From: Granulicella sp. WH15
GTDB lineage: Bacteria > Acidobacteriota > Terriglobia > Terriglobales > Acidobacteriaceae
Direction of reading: 5' to 3'
DNA length: 64,000 nt
Assembly (NCBI RefSeq): GCF_009914315.1
Contig: NZ_CP042596.1
Coordinates: forward strand, 1,054,001-1,118,000
A program made the position numbers and the translations under genes. Positions 34,597 to 43,128 of this stretch are shown piece after piece; the first letter of the stretch is position 1; each line of letters starts with the position of its first letter. The notes under the pieces are model-generated. The model saw only the letters and a list, made by a program, of their open reading frames with translations. It did not search any database and had not been told where the DNA came from.

Positions 34597-34642
34597 ACTT
34601 CTGTTTCGCCGCTTCGTTTACTCAATTTCTATAATAGGAACT

Positions 34643-35764
34643 ATGAGGTGCTTTGCTTACGCTGACGAATCCGGCAATTCTGGTCTCAGGCTCTTTGCTG
34701 ACCAGCAGGATACTTTCTGGACCGGCACGCTAATCTCGTTTTCCGATCTCGATAGCAAGTACGCCACTTTCCACCGAGAGTTGCTCGCCGTCAGCGGAAA
34801 AGATGAACTTCATGGCAATGAACTCGGCTTCGGGCGAATCGAGAAGATCGCCGGTCGTTTGGCTTGGTTCATCCGCGAGAAGAAGCTGCGATTCTCATTT
34901 GTTCGCATCTTCAAGCCATATCTAGCAACCTCGAAGATGTTCGACCTAGCGTTCGACGCTGGTGTGAATCCTGCTGTGCCGCCGCAGACTTATGGTGTGC
35001 GCTTCCTTCGGCAGATCAACCTGCTCCACTTCGCTCAACTCCTTGGTACAGACGATCTAAATGAGTTTTGGTCGCTCTTTGAGGCTCAGTCGTCCGAACG
35101 ATTTGGGAAGCTCTTGGCTGATGTACGAGATCGGGTTAAAGGCGCGCCCTATGACCAGCGCAGCATCCAGATACTGACTGAATCGCTCGATTGGGCCAGC
35201 AGGCACCCGGCAGAAGTTTTAGACGGTTTTGGAGAACGTGATTCGCCGAATTTTGTGGCCTTCACGGGAATCTTTGAGCATCTCCATGCCTTCCATAAGG
35301 AGACGGGGCACACAATCGGAAGCTTTGTTCACGATGAACAAGATCAATTCATATCGAAGTTCATTGAAACGTTCGATTTGTTATCGAAGTTTCAAGGGGA
35401 CGAGAGCGGCCCTTTATCCATAGCCTCGGACATAACCCCGATTTCGACCTTTGACTGCAATCTGGATATCCGTTCTTCAATAGATAGTTTTGGCCTCCAG
35501 ATAATTGACGTTTGCATGTGGTTGGCAAAGCGGGTGATCGAACAAAACAACATCCCCCGTGGCAACTGCGCGACCCTTTGGAAAGGCTTGATCGAGCGGA
35601 GCTACATTAAGGAGTTTGATTTCGATACGCTTGCCCGGGAGGTCGAGGCTAGTGCAAATCTGTTAGAGAAACGCCCATTGTCCGCCGAACAAGTCGCAGA
35701 TGCAAAACGAACACTCACAGCTATCGAAGATGCTCGTAAGAAGCGCCTGTCTTTGAATCCCTAG
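34643..35764 (+). CDS. DUF3800-domain protein
   Basis: 373 residues. MRCFAYADESGNSG at the N-terminus is the DUF3800 signature (the family has an RNase H-like fold with acidic residues such as D and E of ADESG). Further acidic or His residues follow: LHGNELGFGRIEKIAG, SFVHDEQDQF and a C-terminal DVCMWLAKRVIE. The family is frequent on mobile elements and near defence genes; its biochemistry is not established. ATG 34643 puts the signature at residue 1; the upstream open frame crosses the hairpin and is rejected. Confidence 0.85.
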   Translation: MRCFAYADESGNSGLRLFADQQDTFWTGTLISFSDLDSKYATFHRELLAVSGKDELHGNELGFGRIEKIAGRLAWFIREKKLRFSFVRIFKPYLATSKMFDLAFDAGVNPAVPPQTYGVRFLRQINLLHFAQLLGTDDLNEFWSLFEAQSSERFGKLLADVRDRVKGAPYDQRSIQILTESLDWASRHPAEVLDGFGERDSPNFVAFTGIFEHLHAFHKETGHTIGSFVHDEQDQFISKFIETFDLLSKFQGDESGPLSIASDITPISTFDCNLDIRSSIDSFGLQIIDVCMWLAKRVIEQNNIPRGNCATLWKGLIERSYIKEFDFDTLAREVEASANLLEKRPLSAEQVADAKRTLTAIEDARKKRLSLNP

Positions 35765-35903
35765 TTCATCAGGAAATGGCAACCTGAATCCACTCTCATT
35801 CAATAGATGAGCTGATCGTGATTTTTAGGTAGTTCATCGGATGGAGAATAACGATAAATAGGAACTGTCGCCACTGCGAAATTAGAACATACGACTCTAG
35901 TAA

Positions 35904-36086
35904 TCAAAGCAGCCTTTGACTGCAATGAGATGCCTCGGTCGGAATAGAACAGTCATCCCATGTCTTGCTTACTCTGGACGCAGTTTCCTTTTTCAGGTCG
36001 TCTGCATTGAACTGAACAGGAACAATCTTGCCCTTCGACCCTTCCTTGGGAAGCATGAGCCGACCAACCTTCCTCTGCTTAGGCAT
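35904..36086 (-). CDS. Small basic protein, truncated relative of the 39696 gene
   Basis: 60 residues: MPKQRKVGRLMLPKEGSKGKIVPVQFNADDLKKETASRVSKTWDDCS. The core KIVPVQFNADDLKK matches SIVPVRFNAEDRKR in the protein at 39696-39899, which then continues with a helix (TVSEWIRSTLNSAL) typical of ribbon-helix-helix antitoxin-like proteins. Here the C-terminal helix is replaced by an unrelated tail, so the gene is probably decayed. The surrounding 35765-35903 gap shows nothing else. Confidence 0.5.
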   Translation of the reverse strand: MPKQRKVGRLMLPKEGSKGKIVPVQFNADDLKKETASRVSKTWDDCSIPTEASHCSQRLL

Positions 36087-36125
36087 CTTTAAACTCCTGA
36101 ACGATGTACGACGAATATGATAATG

Positions 36126-36752
36126 TCAATCTTCCTTGTCGATTTGAACCCATGAAATCGAGATTTGCTTCGGCGGATTCGGAGCGACGATAGGTTCAGT
36201 TGCCCAGAATGTAAGTGCAATTTGTTGACCAGCATTCAAGCGATTGGGGGTTCGAACTTTAACTCGGATGATGGTTGGATCGTTCGTAGTGCGAGGGTCT
36301 AACCAAATTCCTGTTTGAGTCCCAATAGCCTGAGATCCCCCTTCGTTCAATGTGCAAGGGAAATTGCACTTCACTCGAAATGATAAGTTCGAGATTGATG
36401 CATTTGCGGTAATAAGAGCTATCCCAGCACCATTAGCTCCGGCTACCGATTCAAACGTCCATTTTGGGCCTTGGGGGGAGTCGGGTTGAATAAACTGAAT
36501 CACTGGCGCAGGGGGAGCTGGAATATTTACGATCAATGGAGACACTCCCTCCCCTTTGAGTTTTTCGCTCCAAATTTTGACCAATACGACAACAGCAAAT
36601 ATAAGCAGGGCGAGGCGAATGGGGCGATTGTTCATGATGCTCCACATACGTGGCCATCGCTTTTCAATTATTTCAAGCCGCCCAATTGTGTCCAGCCATT
36701 CAGTGACACCAACATACAAAATCAGTATGGTAATCACGGCGGTAGTAATCAT
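36126..36752 (-). CDS. Membrane protein of unknown function
   Basis: 208 residues. Two hydrophobic helices (about 1-18, VITILILYVGV; about 45-62, LALLIFAVVVLVKIW) followed by a soluble domain rich in beta strands, Pro and Asn: PPAPVIQFIQPDSPQGPKWTFES, NASISNLSFRVKCNFPC, FWATEPIVAPNPPKQISISWVQI. No family is recognised. It neighbours another membrane-anchored unknown on the same strand (36829-37695), 76 bases upstream. Confidence 0.65.
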   Translation of the reverse strand: MITTAVITILILYVGVTEWLDTIGRLEIIEKRWPRMWSIMNNRPIRLALLIFAVVVLVKIWSEKLKGEGVSPLIVNIPAPPAPVIQFIQPDSPQGPKWTFESVAGANGAGIALITANASISNLSFRVKCNFPCTLNEGGSQAIGTQTGIWLDPRTTNDPTIIRVKVRTPNRLNAGQQIALTFWATEPIVAPNPPKQISISWVQIDKED

Positions 36753-36828
36753 GCCCCTAATCCTCCCATCGCACGCGGGCAGAGTCCAGAAATTTGGTAG
36801 TATCCCAATTCAGATTTTGGGTGGTGTC

Positions 36829-37695
36829 CTAATTGAGATTGGGGGCCTTATCTTGATTGGGTTGGGATGCCTTGCGGTGTCTGTCATGCCTTCCGCTGCC
36901 ATACGGTCCCCACATCTTAGCCATAGTGTCCCAGTAGCGGTCTATCTCAAGAACCCACTCATCTCCGAATATATCCCGATAGTAAATCTGCCCATCGGCA
37001 TACAGCGTGTACCCATCCTCGCCCCTGCGGACGGAATAGAACTTGTTCATGTCGGTCTCGGCCTCCGGAAGAAACTCGGTATCGTGAATGAGAGTTTTCC
37101 CGTCGTAAGGGCTGTCCTCCGGAGTCAGATTGCGAGGAAGACCGAAACTTTTCCAAGCACCGGCAGTTCTCTTCGACTTGCTCAAATAGACGATGATCGA
37201 ATCATTGAGAACGTATGCGCGGGTTGTACCGTAAACCGTGATTCGGAAATCGACGGGATATCCACCCAACTTTGGCTCAAGGTTGAATTCCGGGGGCGCA
37301 AGTTCAACGCTAAGTTGCGCTCTCTGGGTGCTCTTAGCGTGTTCGACCTGAGCGCTGCTGGCCTGAGCGCCCAACAGAGAGGCTTGCGCCGCCTTGCGGG
37401 TTTCCCAAGACTGCCAGCCAACAATTCCAGCAGCCAGTGCCGTAACAATCAAAGTCCACCACTCGGGCTTTTTCCACCAATAGGCGGTGGCTGTGTCCGA
37501 GGCTGGCGGGTTATTGTCGGGTTTGGCATCATTTGTTTCGCTGTTGGTCTGTTTGTCTATGCTGTTCGACGCATGAACGGCTGGTTGGCTCTGTGCTGCC
37601 CCGTTATTTTTCTCATTGGCAGCGCCGTTTGATTGGGCGGACAGCGTACCAATTGCGAGGGCTGCGGCAACTGCCAAGGCCAAACGTTTGAACAT
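36829..37695 (-). CDS. Membrane-anchored protein of unknown function
   Basis: 288 residues: N-terminal signal-like segment (LALAVAAALAIGTLSAQ), an Asn/Gln/Ser-rich linker to about 70, a membrane helix at about 78-95 (WWTLIVTALAAGIVGW), a coiled-coil-like stretch (ETRKAAQASLLGAQASSAQVEHAKSTQRAQ), then a beta-rich cytosolic or periplasmic domain (YPVDFRITVYGTTRAYVLNDSIIVYL). The helix-plus-charged-segment layout is common in small phage- or element-encoded membrane proteins. Function unknown. Divergent from the 37758 gene. Confidence 0.65.
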   Translation of the reverse strand: MFKRLALAVAAALAIGTLSAQSNGAANEKNNGAAQSQPAVHASNSIDKQTNSETNDAKPDNNPPASDTATAYWWKKPEWWTLIVTALAAGIVGWQSWETRKAAQASLLGAQASSAQVEHAKSTQRAQLSVELAPPEFNLEPKLGGYPVDFRITVYGTTRAYVLNDSIIVYLSKSKRTAGAWKSFGLPRNLTPEDSPYDGKTLIHDTEFLPEAETDMNKFYSVRRGEDGYTLYADGQIYYRDIFGDEWVLEIDRYWDTMAKMWGPYGSGRHDRHRKASQPNQDKAPNLN

Positions 37696-37757
37696 AATGG
37701 AGAAAATGTATCACATAAATTACTGGACATTGACACTCTTCGGTGGAACGATTGGGC

Positions 37758-38435
37758 ATGGAGCCAATTGAAGTCCTCAAGAGCCTACTGGACTGGGGCA
37801 AACGAATTCAGTTTGCAGCACAGGTCGTTGTCTTTCTCTGCTCAGCCTCAGTCGTGGCGTGCGTGAGGGGGATGCTTGTGTCTTGGACTCATATCCCCTC
37901 TCTCTGGCAGCTCCCTATTTATCTGGCTTGCGCCGCACTTGCCATAATGCTGTTTTCAGCGGCGGGTCGATGGATAAGTGGTCGTGTAGCAGTTAACGCT
38001 GGATCAACCGAAACAAAGAAGATACTCGAAGCGGTGATGATTGCGGGAGCAGAATTCGCTGTCTATGACCTACTGCAAGGCCGCGCTAAAGCACTCTCCC
38101 TCCAATTAGAAGAACTTTGGCATAGCTGGAATAACGAAGGTGAGCGGCTAATTCACCCGCTTACCTTGAAAGACACTCTAGGTAATTATTCGGCAAAGAA
38201 CGCGGGGAAGCTAATTGACGGGAGACGTGATTTCTTAGTCCTCTATTCTCACCACATCGTCACGATGAAATCCTTAATTCCTGATTTCAAATCAAGAGTC
38301 GTTGAAGTTGGTTATCCTTCCGAGCTGCCTTACGTTGATGTACGCTCCGCGCTCGCTGACCATGCTGACGAATTAGGGAAAAAATCAAACAAGGCTTGGG
38401 AAAAGTACGGCAGGCCGCTTGATACACTGAAATAA
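37758..38435 (+). CDS. Membrane protein of unknown function
   Basis: 225 residues from ATG 37758 (a GTG at 37743 is possible). Two membrane helices: about 15-40 (FAAQVVVFLCSASVVACV) and about 50-70 (LPIYLACAALAIMLFSAAG). A cytosolic helical domain follows: ILEAVMIAGAEFAVYDLLQGRAKALSLQLEELWHSW, then RRDFLVLYSHHIVTMKSLIPDFKSRVVEVGYPSELPYVDVRSALADHADELGKKS. No family is recognised. 29 bases separate it from the decayed IS1-like transposase. Confidence 0.65.
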   Translation: MEPIEVLKSLLDWGKRIQFAAQVVVFLCSASVVACVRGMLVSWTHIPSLWQLPIYLACAALAIMLFSAAGRWISGRVAVNAGSTETKKILEAVMIAGAEFAVYDLLQGRAKALSLQLEELWHSWNNEGERLIHPLTLKDTLGNYSAKNAGKLIDGRRDFLVLYSHHIVTMKSLIPDFKSRVVEVGYPSELPYVDVRSALADHADELGKKSNKAWEKYGRPLDTLK

Positions 38436-38464
38436 ATGTAATACGTTTATTCGGGTCAGGAGCT

Positions 38465-38944
38465 ATGATCAACGTCTTACAAACCGATAAGCAAATCACA
38501 ATTATCGCGGCGCTGGCCGAAGGCTCAAGCATTTGTTCAATTGAGCGTATGACGGGCGTTCATCGCGACACGATCATGCGGCTAGGCGTAAAAGTCGGAC
38601 AGGGCTGCACGGCGTTGATGGATTCCACCATGCGCGACCTCACTTGCAATCGGCTGGAGATGGACGAGATTTGGGGATTCATCGGCAAGAAAGATCGCCA
38701 CGTCCGAGACGGAGATGATCCGCGGTTAGGCAACGTATGGCCGTTCTGCGCGATTGATGCAGAGATAAAGTTGGTTCCTGCGTTCCGAGTAGGCAATCGA
38801 GATGCTGAGACGGCGGTTGGCTTGCACTTCGCTTATTACAATTTTGTGCGCCGCCACAATACGATCCGCTGTACTCCGGCAATGGCCGCTGGAGTTACAC
38901 CTACTTTTTGGACGGCCGGAGACTTGGTGGAGGCGACTGCATGA
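38465..38944 (+). pseudogene. IS1-like transposase with in-frame internal deletion
   Basis: 159 residues read without a break. The N-terminus (KQITIIAALAEGSSICSIERMTGVHRDTIMRLGVKVGQGC, then MDEIWGFIGKK) matches full-length IS1-type transposases common in Acidobacteriota, which run about 280-310 residues. After VGNRDAET the sequence jumps to HFAYYNFVRRHNTIRCTPAMAAGVTPTFWTAGDL, the usual C-terminus, losing the central catalytic region. It is therefore not active. Clear terminal repeats were not found beside it. Confidence 0.8.
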
Positions 38945-39390
38945 GCGAACTCAAACACGAAGTATACAAACAGATTTTCGAGACATGGCGGTACGAGGTT
39001 GATTCATATTGGGTGCGCAACAACTATTTCGCCGCGTTTGAAACGGCGGCATTAGCTGGATGCTGGTACGTCGTAGAACACCATCATATGTGGGTCGGTT
39101 TGGCATTTGCTCTTTTGGGTTTAGCCTCAGCACTTATTTGGCGCATCACCAGCGAGGGGGTCCACAATTACGTCGCCTACTGGTGGAAGTCCGTGCAGGA
39201 TATAGAAAACAAGCTCTCCCTAGAGTGTGAGGGATTCGACTATGCGACCAGACATACGGGGAGCGGACGCCCCCTAGGTCAACATCCCAGCGGAATGATT
39301 CTATTCATTCCGGTTTTGTTTATGTCAGCTTGGATTGTAATTGCAGTCTTCGCGGTTAAGTGTTTGTGCCCGTGTAATGGATGCTACTAA
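38941..39390 (+). CDS. Small membrane protein of unknown function
   Basis: 149 residues; ATG 38941 overlaps the preceding stop (ATGA). Hydrophobic helices at about 30-75 (AFETAALAGCWYVV, VGLAFALLGLASALIW) and about 120-142 (MILFIPVLFMSAWIVIAVFAV), with a Trp/Tyr-rich soluble part between (YWWKSVQDIENKLSLE). It resembles small helical RipA-like element membrane proteins only in layout. No function assigned. Confidence 0.6.
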   Translation: MSELKHEVYKQIFETWRYEVDSYWVRNNYFAAFETAALAGCWYVVEHHHMWVGLAFALLGLASALIWRITSEGVHNYVAYWWKSVQDIENKLSLECEGFDYATRHTGSGRPLGQHPSGMILFIPVLFMSAWIVIAVFAVKCLCPCNGCY

Positions 39391-39712
39391 AAATCCTATG
39401 GCGATCCCCTCGTACATCGAAGACCTAAAACATGCGATTCACAAACTCCACGGTGCGCCCGCCACGCACCGTGAAAGTGTGCCTGTGAAAGAGGTATGGA
39501 ACGGGCAGACGATCTGGGAGGGTATCGTTGAAGTCTTCGACTTGCACGGACACCCGGACGCGAATACATCCTATGCGTGGTCTCACGAAACTGATGCCCC
39601 CGACCGACCTCAGCACCACGTAACCGTCCTGCACGTCCCGCCAGTTGTCTCCCCAATTACCGCCGTCCGCGCCGCCATCGCGCAGGAGTTTCGCAATGCC
39701 CAAACAGCCTAA
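39377..39712 (+). CDS. Hypothetical protein
   Basis: 111 residues from ATG 39377, overlapping the upstream gene by 14 bases; ATG 39398 (MAIPSYIEDL) is an alternative. Contains IEDLKHAIHKLHG, VWNGQTIWEGIVEVFDLHGHPDANTSYAWSHETD and VTVLHVPPVVSPITAVRAAI. Compact alpha/beta composition; similar small proteins occur in acidobacterial accessory regions, to my knowledge without a function. Confidence 0.6.
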   Translation: MDATKNPMAIPSYIEDLKHAIHKLHGAPATHRESVPVKEVWNGQTIWEGIVEVFDLHGHPDANTSYAWSHETDAPDRPQHHVTVLHVPPVVSPITAVRAAIAQEFRNAQTA

Positions 39713-39899
39713 AGCACCATCCAAGCCAAAGCCGAATCCGGTTGGCCGCCCAAAACTTCACGATCAGGCCAAGTCCAGCATCGTGCCAGTTCGGTTCAAT
39801 GCCGAAGATCGCAAGCGCGTTGAGTTAGCGGCGAAGACAAGCAAGCAAACCGTGTCCGAATGGATACGCAGCACCTTGAACTCGGCGCTGGAGGTGTGA
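39696..39899 (+). CDS. Small ribbon-helix-helix-like protein
   Basis: 67 residues. A basic, Pro/Lys-rich N-terminus precedes SSIVPVRFNAEDRKRVELAAKTSKQTVSEWIRSTLNSAL, a beta strand plus two helices as in MetJ/Arc-type or antitoxin-like DNA-binding proteins. Overlaps the upstream gene by 17 bases and shares one base (TGATG) with the next. A truncated relative is at 35904. No toxin partner is evident. Confidence 0.65.
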   Translation: MPKQPKAPSKPKPNPVGRPKLHDQAKSSIVPVRFNAEDRKRVELAAKTSKQTVSEWIRSTLNSALEV

Positions 39900-40072
39900 T
39901 GGCACTCGAAACGCGCAACGGAATTGTTGGAAAAGTGTGTTCTTCCTGTAAGGGCTGGAAGCCGTTAGACGGGTTCTACCGAGATGGGTCACATGGTGCT
40001 ACGCAGGCAGGGAGGCATTGCCGATGCAAAGAGTGTTACAAGAAGGGCCGTCAGGCTCAGAAAGCAAATTAG
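39899..40072 (+). CDS. Small zinc-ribbon protein
   Basis: 57 residues. VCSSCKGWKPLDGFYRDGS and HCRCKECYKKGRQ give CxxC and CxxxC-like pairs, the treble-clef layout common in phage and mobile-element proteins that accompany HNH enzymes. Coupled to the upstream gene by a TGATG overlap. Too short for an enzyme. Confidence 0.6.
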   Translation: MALETRNGIVGKVCSSCKGWKPLDGFYRDGSHGATQAGRHCRCKECYKKGRQAQKAN

Positions 40073-40588
40073 GCACTACCCGAAAATCGAGAAGATCGGT
40101 CGGCCTTAGAGCGGCGCATTCCACCGGATAGGCTTTGGCGAAACTAAAGAGCAAAATCATCCCCACTTCACATGCTGGCAGATCGTCCAAATCCCATCGC
40201 TTGCTAAACGTCTCTTGAGAATCTTCTCCTGCGGTGGTCATCGAATGCCTCCGGCAAGGTGGAATGTCCTAATTTAGATGGGTCTTATGGACATTCCTGC
40301 GGTTTCCGACGGAAAAAAGTCTATGCCTTTTGATAACAATGACTTAGAAGATTCTCTCGACACTGTCGAGAGAATCTTTTGCGACTGAGTCAAATGACCA
40401 GTCGGGTACGGGTTGTCTTTTTCGTATCGCTCTTCAGGTATTTTGCCCTTTTCAATATTTTAGGCCACAGTTGCCAAAAAAACTTCTCCTTTATCAACAA
40501 TCAGTTACTCCATATGTGCACCAAGCCTGGGGCAGCGGCAGTTGACGACAGCAGGTGAGTATAGGCGAAGATAAGGCGAATACGCGTT
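40073..40588. other. 516-base gap upstream of imuA with one strong palindrome
   Basis: No gene is seen. AAGATTCTCTCGACA (40348-40362) is the exact complement of TGTCGAGAGAATCTT (40364-40378) around a single C, followed by tttt, so it can act as a + strand terminator or as an operator. The 200 bases after it should hold the imuA promoter; I could not recognise a LexA box there. Confidence 0.55.
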
Positions 40589-41617
40589 ATGGCTACCACT
40601 TCTACAATTCGGCTCCAGATTGAATCAGCGCTCGCGGATAAGATTCCGTCAGCCCTCACTCCGGCCCCAAGGCTGATCCGGCCAATAACCGAGACAGGGA
40701 TCGGTTCGCTCGATGAATTGTTGCATGGCGGACTGCCAGTTGGCGTCCTGAGCGAAGTAATCGGCCCTGAATGTTCCGGACGGACAGACATCGCACTTTC
40801 GTTTGTAGCGCACCTTACGCAAGCGTCGAAGGTCTGCGCATGGATCGACGCTTCGAATGCTTTCGACCCGGTTTCTGCTGCCGCAGCCGGAATCGATCTT
40901 GCCCGGCTTCTGTGGGTACGGTGTGGCGTCACAGCAGAGACGACAACAACTCGCCGGGCACGCAGTTTCGTGCTGCCGGAAAAGTACCTTGCTCCACGAC
41001 CTGCGAAACAGGGCCTGCATGGTGGAGGCTTTGGTTCCCATCCGCGCAATGAAGTGAAGGGAATCTCCAATGCCGTCGGCGATCTCCTTCAGACGAAGTT
41101 GTTCGCCCCGCGTTGCGCAGAACCACAACGAAGGGTGCGTGAGGAGAGACAGGAATTCACACCGGCATCTCGAATGACTGTGACCAACGCCCTCCTTACC
41201 ACCGCTGCGCGGAAACCGTGGTCGCGGATCGAACAGGCATTGAAAGCGGCGGACCTTCTTTTGCAGGTGGGAGGATTCAGCGCCGTGGTGCTCGACCTGT
41301 CCAGTATGGCTCCGTCGTTTGTATCGCGTATCGAGCTTTCGACCTGGTTCCGTTACCGCGCAGCGGCAGAGAAAACACAATCGAGCGTGCTCCTCCTTGC
41401 CCAACATGCATGTGCCAAGAGCGCTGCGGAGCTGGCAATTCATCTTCGGCCAGCGGAGATCCTGGCGGACGAAACTACGGTCTTTACTGGAATTCAGCCG
41501 CACGCGGAGATCAAACGGCAGCGCTTTGCTGAGACTCCCAGCAATGTCGTCCCCATGCGAAAGCCACCACAGAGTGCACAATGGCAGAGCCGCACGCCGT
41601 GGGCGGGTGCGCGATGA
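40589..41617 (+). CDS. imuA: ImuA-like RecA-fold protein of the mutagenesis cassette
   Basis: 342 residues. RecA-like core: GIGSLDELLHGGLPVGVLSEVIGPECSGRTDIALSFVAHLTQ at about 38-80, where GPECSGRTD replaces the RecA Walker A (Arg for the usual Lys), then KVCAWIDASNAFDPVSAAAAGIDLARLLWVRC and AVVLDLSSMAPSFVSRIELSTWFRYRAAAEKTQSSVLLLAQHACAKSAAELAIHL. ImuA works with ImuB and DnaE2 in translesion synthesis after DNA damage. Its stop overlaps the imuB start (ATGA). SOS control is expected for the family. Confidence 0.87.
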   Translation: MATTSTIRLQIESALADKIPSALTPAPRLIRPITETGIGSLDELLHGGLPVGVLSEVIGPECSGRTDIALSFVAHLTQASKVCAWIDASNAFDPVSAAAAGIDLARLLWVRCGVTAETTTTRRARSFVLPEKYLAPRPAKQGLHGGGFGSHPRNEVKGISNAVGDLLQTKLFAPRCAEPQRRVREERQEFTPASRMTVTNALLTTAARKPWSRIEQALKAADLLLQVGGFSAVVLDLSSMAPSFVSRIELSTWFRYRAAAEKTQSSVLLLAQHACAKSAAELAIHLRPAEILADETTVFTGIQPHAEIKRQRFAETPSNVVPMRKPPQSAQWQSRTPWAGAR

Positions 41618-43128
41618 CGAAGCCTCCGGAACTGTACGCGTGTCTCTACGTGCGGGAGTTTCCCGGTCAGGCATTGCTGCGTCTTCGTGCGGACCTGCAT
41701 GGCAGACCATGCGTTGTCCTCGAAGGCGAGCCGCCGTCAGAGCGTGTCTGTTCGCTCAACAGCAAAGCACGCTTGCAGGGCATACGACACGGCATGACGC
41801 GTGTAGAGGTCGAGACTTTTCCTGACCCTGTCATCCTGTCACGATCCCCCACAGCGGAATCAGGGGCAAAGAGCATATTGCTCGAATGTGCGGGAGCCTT
41901 TTCTCCCCGCATCGAAGAGTGCAGTAATGACCTGGCCTTTCTCTGCGTTATCGATATTGCCGGGACACGGGGACTGTTTGGTCCTCCTGCCATGCTCGCG
42001 CAGAGTCTGTTGCAAAGGGTAAGGTCGCTCGGTATCTCGGCTCGAATTACTGTAAGTCATAACTTCCATGCGGCGGCGTCTCTTGCAAGAGGCCCGCTCT
42101 CAAAATCGGCGATTCAGATCATCTCACTGAATGAGGAAGCAGACGCATTGAGTCCGCTTCCGTTGACGGTTCTCGATCTGACGGAAGCGCAGGCAGAGAC
42201 CTTCGCATTATGGGGGATTCGCTCGCTCGGCGCTTTGGCTGCATTGCCGGAAAAAGAGCTGATTGCACGGACGGGGCAGGAAGGGAGACGGCTCCGCGAA
42301 CTGGCGCTCGGTATCCATCCCCATCTCTTCCAGCCAATCGAACCACCCTACATACTCGAAGAGCGCATAGAGTTCGACGCGCCTGTAGAACCGCTCGATT
42401 CATTACTCCTGGCAGTAGGAGTGATACTCGATCAACTCATTCTGAGAGCGACGGCGCGTGTCTTCTCCCTGTCTGCTCTTACGGTCACACTGACACTAGA
42501 CGACGGAGGATTGCACACGCGAACCATCCGACCGGCACAGCCGAGTACAGATAAGCAGCTCTGGATCAAACTCCTCCATCTCGATATGCAGGCGCATCCG
42601 CCGTCCGCTGCAATTCTCGCCGTGACTGCATCGGCGGAGCCAGGCAGCACGACCAAAATCCAGCTCGGTCTCTTTTCTCCCCAGCTTCCAGAGGCAGACC
42701 GTCTCGATGTCACGCTGGCGAGGATTCGGGCCATCGTCGGCGAGAACAATGTCGGACGCGCCGTGCTTCAGGATTCGCATTCGACTGAACCATTCCGCAT
42801 GGAGGCGTTCACCGTGCCCTCCGGTGAGTCCGATGTAGCAGCGGCAGAGCAGGCGCGTGCGTCAATCCGCAAGCTCCGGCCTTTGGAGTCCGCTTCAGTT
42901 ACATTGCAGAACCTGCGGCCCTCGATGTTCTTTTTCAGGGAGCAGCGCTATGTGGTCGAGCGTGCTTATGGGCCTTGGATCGTCGGAGGCGACTGGTGGG
43001 CGCAGACACTTTGGGGATGCGAGCAATGGGATCTCATCGCCCGGTCGCAGGATGGCTCCATGCTCTACTGCTGCATGATGCGCGACCTTCTGGAACACAA
43101 GTGGCAGATGGCGGCGCTCTATGACTGA
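41614..43128 (+). CDS. imuB: ImuB, Y-family polymerase-like scaffold
   Basis: 504 residues from ATG 41614, which overlaps the imuA stop. Y-family-like fold: LYACLYVREFPGQALLRLRADLHGRPCVVLEG, GMTRVEVETF, CVIDIAGTRGLFG, then helix-hairpin-helix LWGIRSLGALAALPEKELIARTGQEGRRLRELALG, and a C-terminal region with YGPWIVGGDWW and WDLIARSQDGSMLYCCMMRDLLEHKWQMAALYD. ImuB proteins lack polymerase activity and bridge DnaE2 to the beta clamp; the usual catalytic acidic residues are not obvious here. The stop overlaps dnaE2. Confidence 0.9.
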   Translation: MTKPPELYACLYVREFPGQALLRLRADLHGRPCVVLEGEPPSERVCSLNSKARLQGIRHGMTRVEVETFPDPVILSRSPTAESGAKSILLECAGAFSPRIEECSNDLAFLCVIDIAGTRGLFGPPAMLAQSLLQRVRSLGISARITVSHNFHAAASLARGPLSKSAIQIISLNEEADALSPLPLTVLDLTEAQAETFALWGIRSLGALAALPEKELIARTGQEGRRLRELALGIHPHLFQPIEPPYILEERIEFDAPVEPLDSLLLAVGVILDQLILRATARVFSLSALTVTLTLDDGGLHTRTIRPAQPSTDKQLWIKLLHLDMQAHPPSAAILAVTASAEPGSTTKIQLGLFSPQLPEADRLDVTLARIRAIVGENNVGRAVLQDSHSTEPFRMEAFTVPSGESDVAAAEQARASIRKLRPLESASVTLQNLRPSMFFFREQRYVVERAYGPWIVGGDWWAQTLWGCEQWDLIARSQDGSMLYCCMMRDLLEHKWQMAALYD

